A stretch of DNA of 64,000 bases. It comes from Novosphingopyxis baekryungensis DSM 16222 (lineage in GTDB: Bacteria > Pseudomonadota > Alphaproteobacteria > Sphingomonadales > Sphingomonadaceae). Below the pieces are notes generated by a model. It ran no database searches. It was not told where the DNA came from and was given only the letters and a program-made list of their open reading frames with translations. Of the stretch, positions 25,214 to 35,224 are shown one piece after another. The first letter of the stretch is position 1. Each line of letters opens with the position of its first letter. The translations under genes and the position numbers were made by a program. The stretch is from assembly GCF_000420305.1 (NCBI RefSeq), contig NZ_ATUR01000008.1:124001-188000 (forward strand). Reading direction: 5' to 3'.

Positions 25214-25879
25214 CTAGCGGCAATAGCCCTGACCCGACATGTCGAAGTGAAAATGATTATAATGGGCGCTGTTGTAATCCGGGCCGAGCACCGTGCCATA
25301 ACGGCGGCAGGCGGAATGATGGAGCGCGCGCAGAAAGGCCTGCTCCTGCACGGACCCGTTCCAGCCTTGCTCCACGCTGATGCGCCGCCCATCGGCCAGG
25401 ATGAAGGCCGAGACATCCACGGCATTGGCATAAGCATGCTGCGACAATTTGCCCGAAGACGCGCCATTGATATTGCGGCAGGCATAGCTGCCCATGGTCT
25501 CGATCCGCACCACCGGGCTGCCCATCAGGCGCACCCCTGCCGGGCCGACGGCGTAGCGCGCCCAGGCGGCAAAATTGCGCGCGAGCGGACAGGTGAGCGC
25601 GCCCAGATTGGTGGTCGGCATGCCGATATCGAGCAATTTGACTGTGTCGATCGTCCGGCAGCCGCCGCCGAAGGTGCGATTGGGGAGCGCCTCGAACCGG
25701 ACCGATGCCGCCTGCAGATCCGCCAGACACTGGCCGCCTTCTGCGGTGGAAAATGCCGGCGTTCCGGCCGATCTTGCCGGGCGATCCGGCGCGCCGTCCC
25801 GGCTTTTGGGCAGCACCCCGCATCCGCCGAGGAGCAGCGCCGGGAACAGCATCATGCTTGCAAGGGAACGACCGATCAT
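25214..25879 (-). CDS. Extensin-like family lipoprotein
   Basis: A 221-residue envelope protein with an N-terminal signal peptide and lipobox LLGGC. The conserved extensin-like C-terminal domain (about 60-221) shows CPLARNFAAWAR, YACRNINGASSGKLSQHAYANAVDVSAF, RALHHSACRRYGTVLGPDYNSAHYNHFHFDM and terminal GYCR. The His/Asp pattern (QHAYANAVDVS and HYNHFHFD) resembles the zinc site of D-Ala-D-Ala/LAS peptidases, so peptidoglycan hydrolysis is likely though unproven. The start at 25879 (MIGRSLASMM) is chosen because it begins the signal peptide. It is 26 bases upstream of the LOG gene on the same strand. Confidence 0.85.
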   Translation of the reverse strand: MIGRSLASMMLFPALLLGGCGVLPKSRDGAPDRPARSAGTPAFSTAEGGQCLADLQAASVRFEALPNRTFGGGCRTIDTVKLLDIGMPTTNLGALTCPLARNFAAWARYAVGPAGVRLMGSPVVRIETMGSYACRNINGASSGKLSQHAYANAVDVSAFILADGRRISVEQGWNGSVQEQAFLRALHHSACRRYGTVLGPDYNSAHYNHFHFDMSGQGYCR

Positions 25880-25919
25880 GCGCCCCGCTATGTGGCAGCC
25901 AGTCTTAATATAGTCGAAA

Positions 25920-28184
25920 TCAGGCGGCGTCCCGTTTGCGTTCAGTGTCGTCATCCTCGTGCTGGCCGAGGACGGGAGGTGCCTCGTCAGGCGCATCACG
26001 GCCGTCCCGCCAGCCGGGCTGCACCTTCATGCGCCCGCGCATACCCAGATCGGTCAGGCTGATGGGCCGATCGAATTCCACACCCATGCGATTCTCTTCG
26101 CTCCACCGTGCCGTGGCGCTGACCACCAGATCATTGTCCAGTTCCAGCTCGAACCGGGTTCCGGGCGGCACCGCCCAGAGCCCGTCGATCATCGCCCCTC
26201 CGACCGAGATATTGCGGACCAGCCCTTCATAGCAGAAGCCGTCGCTCAGCACGCCGATCTTGCGCAGCAACCGCTTGCGCGGCAGGCGGTTGGACTGGAA
26301 CCCGTCCGCCCGGGCATAGCCGTCATACAGGGTCAGGAGTTCCGCGGCAGCCTCCGCCGTCATCGGCTTGCCATAGATATAGCCCTGCACATGGCTGCAG
26401 CCCAGTTCGCGCACCAGCAGCAGCTCGTCATGGGTTTCCGCGCCTTCTGCAGTGGTGTCCATGCCCAGCGCATCGGCCAGGCTGACGATCGAAGCGATGA
26501 TCGCCCCGTTCATGCTGCCTTTCTGCGCAGCGCCGCGCACGAAGCTCTGATCGATCTTGATCTTGTCGAACGGCGCCTTCTTCAGATAGCCGAGCGCCGA
26601 ATAGCCGGTGCCGAAATCGTCCAGCGCCAGCCGCACGCCGGTTGCCTTGATGGCGTTGAAGATGGCGATATTTTCGTCTCCCCCGTCCAGGAAGACGCTT
26701 TCGGTCACCTCCAGCTCCAGCTGCGACGGATGGATGCCCGATTGCGCCACGGCACTGGTCACGATCATGGCGATATCGCCGCGCGCAAATTGCAGCGGGG
26801 AAACGTTCACCGCGATGCGCAGATCGCCGGGCCACTGCGCAATCTGCTCGCAGGCGCTGCGAATCGTCCATTCGCCGATGCGCGAAATGAGATTGGCCTC
26901 TTCGGCAATCGGGATGAAGACCGCCGGACTGATCGGCCCTTTGACGGGATGATCCCAGCGGCACAACACCTCGAAACCGGTGATCTTTTCGGTCGAGACG
27001 TCCACCACGGGTTGATAGACCAGCGACAGCTCTCCCCTGTTCAGGGCATCGCGCAGATCTTCTTCCAGCGTGCGCCGCTCGGAAGCTTCCTCATGCATGG
27101 CGGCTTCGTAAAAACGGTAGGTGCCGCGCCCGGCATCCTTGGCGCAATAGAGCGACAGATCCGCATTGCGCACCAGCGAGGAGGCCTGCACCTCTCCAAG
27201 CTCGTGAATCGCAATGCCGATCGATGCGCCGATGCGCACCTGCGAGCCTTCCACGATATAGGGAATCGACAGCGCTTCGATGATGTGAGCGGCCAGCCTT
27301 TCCAGCTCTGCGGTCTGGATCAGCTTGGGCAGCACCACCTGAAACTCGTCGCCGCCGATGCGCCCAACGGTGCCGCGCTCTCCGACCACTCTTTGCAGGC
27401 GATCGGCCACCTGCACGAGCAGGCTGTCGCCGGCAGGATGCCCCAGCGTATCGTTCACCTGCTTGAACCGGTCGAGGTCGAGGAGGAACAGCGTGCACGG
27501 CTCCGTCCTGCCGAGATGACCCTTGAGCGACTGTTCCAGCAGCCGGTTGATCTCCAGCCGATTGGCCAGCCCGGTCAGGGTGTCGTAGCGGGCCAGCTGC
27601 TGAAACGCGTTCTGCGTCTCGCGCATGTCGGTCAGATCGGTCCCGCTGCCGCGAAATCCGTGGAAATTGCCGAGATCGTCCAGCACCGGATTGCCCGACA
27701 CGGACCACCAGCGCTCCTCGTCCGAGGCCACCTTGATCGACAGGTCGCTGAACGGTGTGCGCGACGACAGGTGGAAGCCCAGCGTCCGCTCCTCGCGCTC
27801 GTCATGATGCTTGCCGACCTGGGAGATCAGATCGATGAAGGGCTTGCCGATGATGTCCTCGACAGGAATGCCGCTGCGCAGCGCGACCTGCGGCGTGATA
27901 TAGCGCATGATCCCCTGACGGTCGGTTTCCCAGAACCAGCCACGCCCGTCCTTTTCGAAATCATCGAGAAAGGCCGCTGCGCGCAATGCCGGGTCCGACC
28001 GGCGATCGCGCTGCAGTCGCCTGCGTTCGGCGCGGCGTTGCACCTGCACGATCAGCGCGATCGCCAGCGCAATCAGCACCATTTCCGCGGCGATAGTCCA
28101 GTCGATCCGCATGGCCATGAGCGGCGGCACGAGCACCGGTAGCGCTAACAGAAAGTTACCATGGGTCCGCAGGAATACATTCAT
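25920..28184 (-). CDS. Membrane PAS-GGDEF-EAL-PilZ cyclic-di-GMP signalling protein
   Basis: About 754 residues: an N-terminal hydrophobic hairpin (about 9-50), a PAS domain (about 70-175; GRGWFWETDRQGIMRYITP), a GGDEF domain with an intact GRIGGDEF near residue 277, an EAL domain, and a C-terminal PilZ domain. The EAL motif reads EVL in GFEVLCRWDHP, but downstream residues are good (DDFGTGYSALGYL, IKIDQSF, QGYIYGKP). PilZ shows RKRLLRK and NISVGGA, the c-di-GMP-binding signature. So one chain can in principle make, break and sense the messenger. An ATG at 28217 is an alternative start; anything further upstream runs into the serC leader and is not coding. Confidence 0.92.
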   Translation of the reverse strand: MNVFLRTHGNFLLALPVLVPPLMAMRIDWTIAAEMVLIALAIALIVQVQRRAERRRLQRDRRSDPALRAAAFLDDFEKDGRGWFWETDRQGIMRYITPQVALRSGIPVEDIIGKPFIDLISQVGKHHDEREERTLGFHLSSRTPFSDLSIKVASDEERWWSVSGNPVLDDLGNFHGFRGSGTDLTDMRETQNAFQQLARYDTLTGLANRLEINRLLEQSLKGHLGRTEPCTLFLLDLDRFKQVNDTLGHPAGDSLLVQVADRLQRVVGERGTVGRIGGDEFQVVLPKLIQTAELERLAAHIIEALSIPYIVEGSQVRIGASIGIAIHELGEVQASSLVRNADLSLYCAKDAGRGTYRFYEAAMHEEASERRTLEEDLRDALNRGELSLVYQPVVDVSTEKITGFEVLCRWDHPVKGPISPAVFIPIAEEANLISRIGEWTIRSACEQIAQWPGDLRIAVNVSPLQFARGDIAMIVTSAVAQSGIHPSQLELEVTESVFLDGGDENIAIFNAIKATGVRLALDDFGTGYSALGYLKKAPFDKIKIDQSFVRGAAQKGSMNGAIIASIVSLADALGMDTTAEGAETHDELLLVRELGCSHVQGYIYGKPMTAEAAAELLTLYDGYARADGFQSNRLPRKRLLRKIGVLSDGFCYEGLVRNISVGGAMIDGLWAVPPGTRFELELDNDLVVSATARWSEENRMGVEFDRPISLTDLGMRGRMKVQPGWRDGRDAPDEAPPVLGQHEDDDTERKRDAA

Positions 28185-28289
28185 AGTAGTCCCGGTAGCG
28201 GCCAATTCTTTCGACATTCTAACCAGCCGGCCAAAAAACTGTTCATCATGCGGCGGCGGTCGTTTGGCAGCAGGAAAGACGGCTGTGCT

Positions 28290-28373
28290 TGACTTCGTCC
28301 GCCCGCTCTCTAGGTCAGCCGACGGGCCACGCCGCCCCAACGCGGCGCAGCTCTCTGTGAGGAGACGCATGCA
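28290..28373 (+). promoter_or_regulatory. Structured 5' leader of serC
   Basis: Immediately before serC the sequence can form several stems: GCCCG...CGGGC (about 28300-28327), CGCCGC/GCGGCG with a short loop (28330-28346), and CTC...GAG that pairs part of the Shine-Dalgarno (GAGGAG, 28359-28364). A conserved 'serC RNA motif' has been described upstream of serC in alphaproteobacteria; this leader sits in the right place, but no match to its consensus could be tested here. Confidence 0.35.
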
Positions 28374-29549
28374 ATGACTGATACGACGATTTCCAAGCCC
28401 GAACTGCGCCCTGAGCGCCCGTTCTTTTCTTCCGGCCCCACGGCCAAGATGCCCGGCTGGTCCTTTGACAAACTGCAGACCGAATCGCTGGGCCGCTCGC
28501 ACCGGTCCAAGGTGGGCAAGGCACGCCTGAAATATGCCATCGATCTGACGCGCGAGCTGCTGGCCGTGCCGGACGATTATCTGGTCGGCATCATGCCGGG
28601 GTCCGACACGGGCGCGCTGGAATGCGCGATGTGGACGATGCTCGGCCAGGGTCCGGCCACCGTCGCCGCGTGGGAAAGCTTCGGCAATGTCTGGATCCAG
28701 GATGCGGTCAAGCAGCTCAAGCTGAAGGACCTTACCGTCCTCGATGCCGATTACGGCAAGCTGCCCGATCTGGACTCCATCCCGGCCGACAATGACATCG
28801 TCTTCACCTGGAACGGCACCACCTCCGGCACACGCGTGCCCAATGCGGACTTCATCGCCGCGGACCGCACCGGCATCACCATCAACGATGCCACATCGGC
28901 CGTGTTCGCGCAGCCGATGGACTGGGCCAAGCTGGATGCGACCACCTTCAGCTGGCAAAAGGTGATGGGTTCGGAAGCGGCCCATGGCATGCTGATCCTG
29001 AGCCCGCGCGCCGTCGAGCGGATCGAAAGCTACGATCCCAGCTGGCCGCTGCCCAAGCTGTTCCGCCTGAAAAAGGGCGACAAGCTGAACCGCGCCATCT
29101 TCGAAGGGGCCACGATCAACACCCCCTCCATGATGGCGACCGAAGATTATATCGCGGCGCTGGAATGGGCCAGGAGCATCGGCGGCCTGCAGGCCATGCA
29201 TGACCGCGCCGATGCCAATGCCAAAATCATGACCGACTGGATCGAGGCCACGCCGTGGCTGCGCAACATGGTCGACGATCCGAAGCTTCGCACCAACACC
29301 GGCGTCTGCTTCGTCTTCCAGGGCGAATTCTATGACGGTCTGGATGACGATGCCAAGGCGTCCGTGCCCAAGAAGATCGCCACGATGCTCGAAGAGCTGG
29401 ACGTGGCCTATGACTTCAATGGCTACCGCGATGCCCCGCCAAGCTTGCGCGTCTGGTGCGGCGGCACGGTGGAGGAAGAAGATCTGCGCCGTCTGCTACC
29501 CTGGATCGAATGGGCCTATGCCCAGGTCCAGGCCGAACTTTCCGCGTAA
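28374..29549 (+). CDS. serC: Phosphoserine aminotransferase
   Basis: A PLP-dependent enzyme that converts 3-phosphohydroxypyruvate to phosphoserine in serine synthesis, and takes part in some PLP routes; 391 residues. It starts KPELRPERPFFSSGPTAKMPGWS and has GIMPGSDTGALECAMW for phosphate contacts. Its PLP Lys is in TFSWQKVMGSEAAHGML, the alphaproteobacterial SerC subtype rather than the shorter E. coli form. A good ribosome site (GAGGAG) stands 9 bases before the ATG. It is followed by serA, the preceding enzyme of the same pathway. Confidence 0.96.
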   Translation: MTDTTISKPELRPERPFFSSGPTAKMPGWSFDKLQTESLGRSHRSKVGKARLKYAIDLTRELLAVPDDYLVGIMPGSDTGALECAMWTMLGQGPATVAAWESFGNVWIQDAVKQLKLKDLTVLDADYGKLPDLDSIPADNDIVFTWNGTTSGTRVPNADFIAADRTGITINDATSAVFAQPMDWAKLDATTFSWQKVMGSEAAHGMLILSPRAVERIESYDPSWPLPKLFRLKKGDKLNRAIFEGATINTPSMMATEDYIAALEWARSIGGLQAMHDRADANAKIMTDWIEATPWLRNMVDDPKLRTNTGVCFVFQGEFYDGLDDDAKASVPKKIATMLEELDVAYDFNGYRDAPPSLRVWCGGTVEEEDLRRLLPWIEWAYAQVQAELSA

Positions 29550-29551
29550 TT

Positions 29552-29626
29552 CGTCATCCCGGCGCGGGCCGGGATCTCGAGCAGCACCGCCATCGCCTGG
29601 CAGGCCGAGATCCCGACCCGCGCGCG
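29552..29626. repeat. REP-like inverted repeat between serC and serA
   Basis: The arms GCGCGGGCCGGGATCTC (29562-29578) and GAGATCCCGACCCGCGC (29607-29623) are reverse complements with one mismatch, separated by 28 bases. The left arm itself contains the short palindrome TCCCGGCGCGGGCCGGGA (29557-29574). The core (CATCCCGGC...GGGATCTC) looks like the repetitive extragenic palindromes scattered in sphingomonad genomes. It occupies nearly the whole serC-serA gap and could fold into a long stem in the mRNA. Confidence 0.7.
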
Positions 29627-29654
29627 CATGCCGCCGTTCATGAAGGTATTCCCC

Positions 29655-31241
29655 ATGCCCAAAGTCCTCATTTCCGACAAAATGTCCCCCAAGGCCGCCC
29701 AGATTTTCCGCGAACGCGGGATCGAGGTGGACGAGATCACCGGCAAGACGCCCGAAGAGCTGAAAGCCATGATCGGCCAATATGATGGCCTCGCCATCCG
29801 CAGCTCGACCAAGGTCACGCCCGAAATATTGGAGGCGGCCGATAATCTGAAGGTGATCGGCCGCGCCGGCATCGGTGTCGACAATGTCGATATTCCCGCT
29901 GCCTCGGCCAAGGGCGTGGTCGTGATGAACACGCCGTTCGGCAACTCTATCACCACCGCCGAACATGCCGTGGCGATGATGTTTGCCCTCGCCCGCCAGC
30001 TGCCCGAAGCCGATGCCTCCACGCAGGCCGGCAAATGGGAAAAGTCCAAGTTCATGGGCGTCGAGCTGACCAGCAAGACATTGGGCCTGATCGGCGCGGG
30101 CAATATCGGCTCGATCGTTGCCGACCGTGCGCTTGGCCTCAAGATGAAGGTGGTTGCGTTCGATCCTTTCCTGACGCCCGATCGCGCAGTGGAAATGGGT
30201 GTGGAGAAAGTGGAGCTGGACCAGTTGCTGGCCCGCGCCGACTTCATCACCCTGCACACCCCGCTGACCGATCAGACGCGCGGCATCCTTTCGAAAGAAG
30301 CGCTGGCCAAGGCCAAGAAGGGTGTGCGCATCATCAACTGCGCGCGCGGCGGCCTGATCGACGAGGCGGCGCTGAAGGAAGCACTGGAAAGCGGCCATGT
30401 TGCCGGCGCCGCGCTCGACGTGTTCGCCGAGGAGCCGGCCAAGGACAATCCGCTGTTCGGCACACCGAATCTGGTCTGCACTCCGCATCTGGGCGCATCG
30501 ACCGACGAGGCGCAGGTCAATGTGGCGATCCAGGTGGCCGAACAGCTGAGCGATTATCTGCTGAGCGGTGGCGTGACCAACGCGCTCAACATGCCCAGCC
30601 TGTCTGCCGAGGAAGCGCCGCGCGTGCGCCCCTATATGGCGCTGGCGGAACGGCTCGGCAGTCTGGTCGGCCAGCTCATCGGCAAGGATATTCGCGGCGT
30701 ATCGATCGAGGTCGAGGGTGCAGCCGCCCAGCTCAACATCAAGCCGATCAGCGGCGCGGTGCTGGCGGGCCTCATGCGCGTCTATTCGGACACAGTGAAC
30801 ATGGTCAACGCCCCCTATCTGGCGCGCGAACGCGGGCTGGACGTGCGCGAAGTGCGCCATGACCGTACGCAGGACTATCACACGCTGCTGCGCGTTTCCG
30901 TCACGACCGAGGATGGTGAACGTTCCGTCGCCGGTACCCTGTTCGGCGACGATCAGCCGCGGCTGGTGGACATGTTCGGTATCAAGATCGAAGCGGGTCT
31001 GACCGGCGATATGCTGTATATCGTGAATGAGGATATTCCCGGCTTCATCGGCAAGGTCGGCACCGCGCTGGGCGAGGCGGGCGTCAATATCGGCACCTTC
31101 CACCTTGGCCGTCGCGGCGGCGGCGATCGCGGGGAGGCAGTGCTGCTGCTGTCCGTCGATCAGCCGGTGGACGAACCGGTGATGTGGAAGATCTGCAATC
31201 TGGAAGGCGTGAAGAAAGTGAAGGGGCTCAGCTTCACATGA
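29655..31241 (+). CDS. serA: D-3-phosphoglycerate dehydrogenase
   Basis: The first enzyme of serine biosynthesis; 528 residues, the long form. The substrate-binding lobe includes IRSSTKVTPEIL. The NAD-binding Rossmann motif is GLIGAGNIGSIVADRA. The catalytic residues are Arg in NCARGGLIDE, Glu in VFAEEP and His in CTPHLGAST. An intervening ASB domain and a C-terminal ACT domain (about 455-528; MLYIVNEDIPGFIGKVGTALGEAGVNI) suggest allosteric control by serine. The ATG at 29655 begins MPKVLISDKMS; upstream in-frame ATGs lie in the repeat. The stop overlaps hisZ (ATGA). Confidence 0.96.
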   Translation: MPKVLISDKMSPKAAQIFRERGIEVDEITGKTPEELKAMIGQYDGLAIRSSTKVTPEILEAADNLKVIGRAGIGVDNVDIPAASAKGVVVMNTPFGNSITTAEHAVAMMFALARQLPEADASTQAGKWEKSKFMGVELTSKTLGLIGAGNIGSIVADRALGLKMKVVAFDPFLTPDRAVEMGVEKVELDQLLARADFITLHTPLTDQTRGILSKEALAKAKKGVRIINCARGGLIDEAALKEALESGHVAGAALDVFAEEPAKDNPLFGTPNLVCTPHLGASTDEAQVNVAIQVAEQLSDYLLSGGVTNALNMPSLSAEEAPRVRPYMALAERLGSLVGQLIGKDIRGVSIEVEGAAAQLNIKPISGAVLAGLMRVYSDTVNMVNAPYLARERGLDVREVRHDRTQDYHTLLRVSVTTEDGERSVAGTLFGDDQPRLVDMFGIKIEAGLTGDMLYIVNEDIPGFIGKVGTALGEAGVNIGTFHLGRRGGGDRGEAVLLLSVDQPVDEPVMWKICNLEGVKKVKGLSFT

Positions 31242-32350
31242 GCGAAGCCCCCGAACTGCTGCCCGTCGGTTTCCGCGATCGGCTGGCGCCAGCCGCCGAG
31301 CGCGGTGCGGGCATCGAGGCGTCCGTCCTCGCCGTTCTGGCGAGCCATGGGTATGAGCGCGTCGACCCGCCCTTGGCCGAGACGGAAAGCGCGCTGGTGG
31401 CCCGCAGCGCCGCTGCGGTGCGCACCGACCATCTGCGGTTCACCGATCCGATTTCGCAGCGCACGCTGGCGCTGCGCACGGACATGACCACGCAGATCGG
31501 GCGCATTGCCGCCACGCGCCTGTCGGACGCGCCGCGCCCGATGCGGCTCTGCTATGCCGGACAGGTGCTGCGGTTGCGTTCCAGCCAGCTGCGTCCCGAG
31601 CGGCAGCTGACGCAGATCGGCGCGGAAATCATCGGATCGGATGAGATTGCCGCGGCGCGCGAGATCGTCGGTCTGGCGATCGAGGCGCTGCAGGCGGCAG
31701 GCGTGACCGGGATTACGGTCGATTTCACCCTGCCCGATCTGGTCGATCGGCTTGCCGAGACGCGCTATCCGCTCGATGCGGACACGCTAACGGCAGTCAA
31801 GGCGGAGCTGGACAGCAAGGATGCCGGCGGCCTCGCCGCGCTGGGCGCGCATGATTATCTGCCGCTGATCGCGGCGGCCGGACCCTATCATGAAGCGCTG
31901 GCCAAGCTGGAAGCGCAGGACGCTGGCGGCGCGCTGGCATCGCGCCTGGAGGCGCTGCGCGCAATCGCCAAGCCGATCGCAGACGATATCCGCCTGACGC
32001 TGGACCCGACCGAGCGCCATGGCTTCGAATATCAAAGCTGGTTCGGTTTCACGCTCTATGCGGACGGCCATGTCGCCAGCCTGGGCCGCGGCGGCACCTA
32101 TACCTTGGCCCATGCGAATGGCAGCGAAGAGCCCGCAACGGGCTTTTCGCTCTATCCGGATGCCCTGGCGGACGTGTTGCCCGCAGCTGCCGTGCAGCGC
32201 CTGTTCCTGCCGATGGGGCATGATATGGATATAGCGGCGCAGCTGCGCGCGGACGGTTGGCGGACGGTGGCCGCGCTCAGCGACACCGACGATGCCGCGA
32301 CACTCGGTTGCACGCACTGGCTGAACGGCAGTGAGCCGCTAGCCATCTGA
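31238..32350 (+). CDS. hisZ: ATP phosphoribosyltransferase regulatory subunit
   Basis: A class II aaRS-like paralogue of HisRS that has lost tRNA charging and acts as the regulatory partner of the short HisG in the first step of histidine synthesis; 370 residues. Recognisable segments are LPVGFRDRLAPAAERG, DPPLAETE, LALRTDMTTQIGRIAATRL (motif 2-like) and GFSLYPDALADVLP. The ATG at 31238 overlaps the serA stop by 4 bases. hisG itself is not in view. The 388-residue frame starting further upstream includes serA codons and is not used. Confidence 0.92.
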   Translation: MSEAPELLPVGFRDRLAPAAERGAGIEASVLAVLASHGYERVDPPLAETESALVARSAAAVRTDHLRFTDPISQRTLALRTDMTTQIGRIAATRLSDAPRPMRLCYAGQVLRLRSSQLRPERQLTQIGAEIIGSDEIAAAREIVGLAIEALQAAGVTGITVDFTLPDLVDRLAETRYPLDADTLTAVKAELDSKDAGGLAALGAHDYLPLIAAAGPYHEALAKLEAQDAGGALASRLEALRAIAKPIADDIRLTLDPTERHGFEYQSWFGFTLYADGHVASLGRGGTYTLAHANGSEEPATGFSLYPDALADVLPAAAVQRLFLPMGHDMDIAAQLRADGWRTVAALSDTDDAATLGCTHWLNGSEPLAI

Positions 32351-32376
32351 TGCGACAAGCCCGGTTCTGGCAGCGC

Positions 32377-33213
32377 TTAGCTGTTCATCGTCGCCGGATC
32401 GGGGCCCATGCGCCCATCCTTGCTATCGAGCGCCTCGAACGCTTCAAGATCGTCCTGCGACAGCGTGAAATCGAGCACGCCGAAATTGTCGCGCATATGC
32501 TTCTCGGACGATGCCTTTGGGATCACGCAGAGGCCATTGTCGATATGCCAGCGCAACACGACCTGCGCCGGGCTCTTGCCGGTCTTCTCGGCGATGCGTT
32601 TGACCACATCGCTATCCAGCGCTTCGCCCTGACCCAGAGGGCTCCAGCTCTGAATGGCGATGCCCATATCCGCATGCACGCGGCGGGCGTCTTTCTGCTG
32701 GAAGCTGGGGTGCAGCTCGATCTGGTTGAGCACCGGCAGCACGCCGGTTTCATCGGCCAGCCGCTTCAGATGCGGCTCCAGAAAATTGGACACACCGATG
32801 GACTTCGCCTTACCGGCCTTCTGGATCTCGATGAAAGCCTTCCAGGTGTCGACATAGAGATTATCGTCCGGGCACGGCCAGTGGATCAGCACGAGATCGA
32901 CCGAATCCCTGCCCAGCCGGTCGAGGCACTTGTCGAACGCCTTCAGCGCGCGATCATAGCCCTGGCTCTCATTCCACACCTTGGTGGTAAGCCAGATATC
33001 GTCCTTGCCTTGCAGCCCGGCGCCCACGCCCTTTTCATTTTTATAGACCGCTGCTGTATCGACCAGCTGATAGCCGATCTCGACTGCTTTCTTCACCGCC
33101 TGCTCGGCATCCTTGTCGTCCTCGATTTTGTAGGTGCCGAATCCCAGTTGTGGAATCGAACGACCATCGTTCAGATCGATCATCGGGGTTTGGGTGATGC
33201 TGTCGGTGCTCAT
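32377..33213 (-). CDS. Aldo/keto reductase (2,5-diketo-gluconate reductase-like)
   Basis: A 278-residue NADPH-dependent oxidoreductase with the TIM-barrel AKR signatures GYQLVDTAAVYKNEKGVGAGL (catalytic Asp and Tyr), LTTKVWNESQGY (catalytic Lys), VLIHWPCP (His) and a C-terminal VIPKASSEKHMRDN coenzyme-binding motif. These place it in the AKR5-type bacterial group acting on methylglyoxal, keto-sugars or other small carbonyls. The start at 33213 has AGAAGGA nine bases upstream; longer in-frame extension runs into the purA region. It is convergent with hisZ and divergent from purA. Confidence 0.92.
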   Translation of the reverse strand: MSTDSITQTPMIDLNDGRSIPQLGFGTYKIEDDKDAEQAVKKAVEIGYQLVDTAAVYKNEKGVGAGLQGKDDIWLTTKVWNESQGYDRALKAFDKCLDRLGRDSVDLVLIHWPCPDDNLYVDTWKAFIEIQKAGKAKSIGVSNFLEPHLKRLADETGVLPVLNQIELHPSFQQKDARRVHADMGIAIQSWSPLGQGEALDSDVVKRIAEKTGKSPAQVVLRWHIDNGLCVIPKASSEKHMRDNFGVLDFTLSQDDLEAFEALDSKDGRMGPDPATMNS

Positions 33214-33306
33214 GGCAAATTCCTTCTGTCTGTTTGCCCTGATAACGGACGAACCATCGTCAAAGGTCCGTCGCAAATGCTGGACCTTGGCTCGGCTGGA
33301 CTTTAG

Positions 33307-34635
<1,329 letters not shown>

Positions 34636-34692
34636 CCGGACTGGCATTACGCCGATCTTGTCAATGATAGCGCAGATTCCTATAATCGGCGC

Positions 34693-34932
34693 ATGGCACA
34701 GATGAACATATCCGTCACCGATCAGCTGAAAAGCTGGGCCGAATCGCGCGTCGCCGAGGGCCGCTACAGCAGCACCAGCGACTATGTACGCGATCTGCTT
34801 CGCCGCGATCAGGATGAAGAGGCGAAGCGTCGAAATTTGATGGCGGAGATCGCGATCGGCCTTGCATCGCCAATCTCAAATGAAACTGCGGACGATGTGT
34901 TCGAAAGGGTTCAGGCCCGGCATCAAGGCTGA
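34693..34932 (+). CDS. parD: ParD-type ribbon-helix-helix antitoxin
   Basis: A 79-residue antitoxin. The N-terminal ribbon-helix-helix domain shows MNISVTDQLKSWAESRVAEG and RYSSTSDYVRDLLRRDQ, classic for ParD/CopG-type DNA-binding proteins that autorepress the operon. The C-terminal tail (EIAIGLASPISNETADDVFERV) should cover the toxin. It is followed directly by a ParE-like toxin frame that is shifted, so the antitoxin may now be orphaned. Confidence 0.9.
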   Translation: MAQMNISVTDQLKSWAESRVAEGRYSSTSDYVRDLLRRDQDEEAKRRNLMAEIAIGLASPISNETADDVFERVQARHQG

Positions 34933-35224
34933 TCGCGGTTCGATTTCGCGAGGCAGCGCTACTCGATCTGGAGCAGATCTTTGAGTTCAGCTTTGCGCGC
35001 TTCGGCGAGCAAACGGCGCAGACATATCGCGACGGATGCAGCATGTGCTTGCACTACTGGATCGCAACACTGGGATCGGTCCAGCCAACGAATTCCTTGG
35101 CCGCGGTATTCGCTCCTTTGCCTTCAAGAGCCACCGCATCTACTATGAGATCGACAATGGCGACGTCATCGTCGCTCGTATCCTGCACAAGGCGCAGGAT
35201 GTGGCGGACAAGCTCGATCCCTAG
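34929..35224 (+). pseudogene. parE: ParE-type toxin, frameshifted
   Basis: ParE similarity is split between two frames. The first frame, from 34929-34932, reads IAVRFREAALLDLEQIFEF...QTAQTYRDG and then runs into non-ParE sequence. The second, from the ATG at 35036, reads MQHVLALLDRNTGIGPANEF...GIRSFAFKSHRIYYEIDNGDVIVARILHKAQDVADKL, the conserved ParE C-terminus. One extra base after GACGG (about 35035) would restore a single chain of about 97 residues. No ATG starts the N-terminal frame; CTG at 34929 overlapping the parD stop is the only candidate. Either the toxin is inactivated, or there is a sequencing error or programmed frameshift. Confidence 0.8.

Noticed and set aside
28185-29201. N-terminal extension of the GGDEF/EAL frame by about 340 residues
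   Set aside because: The added residues are low-complexity translation of the serC strand and leader; the real protein starts at 28184 or 28217.
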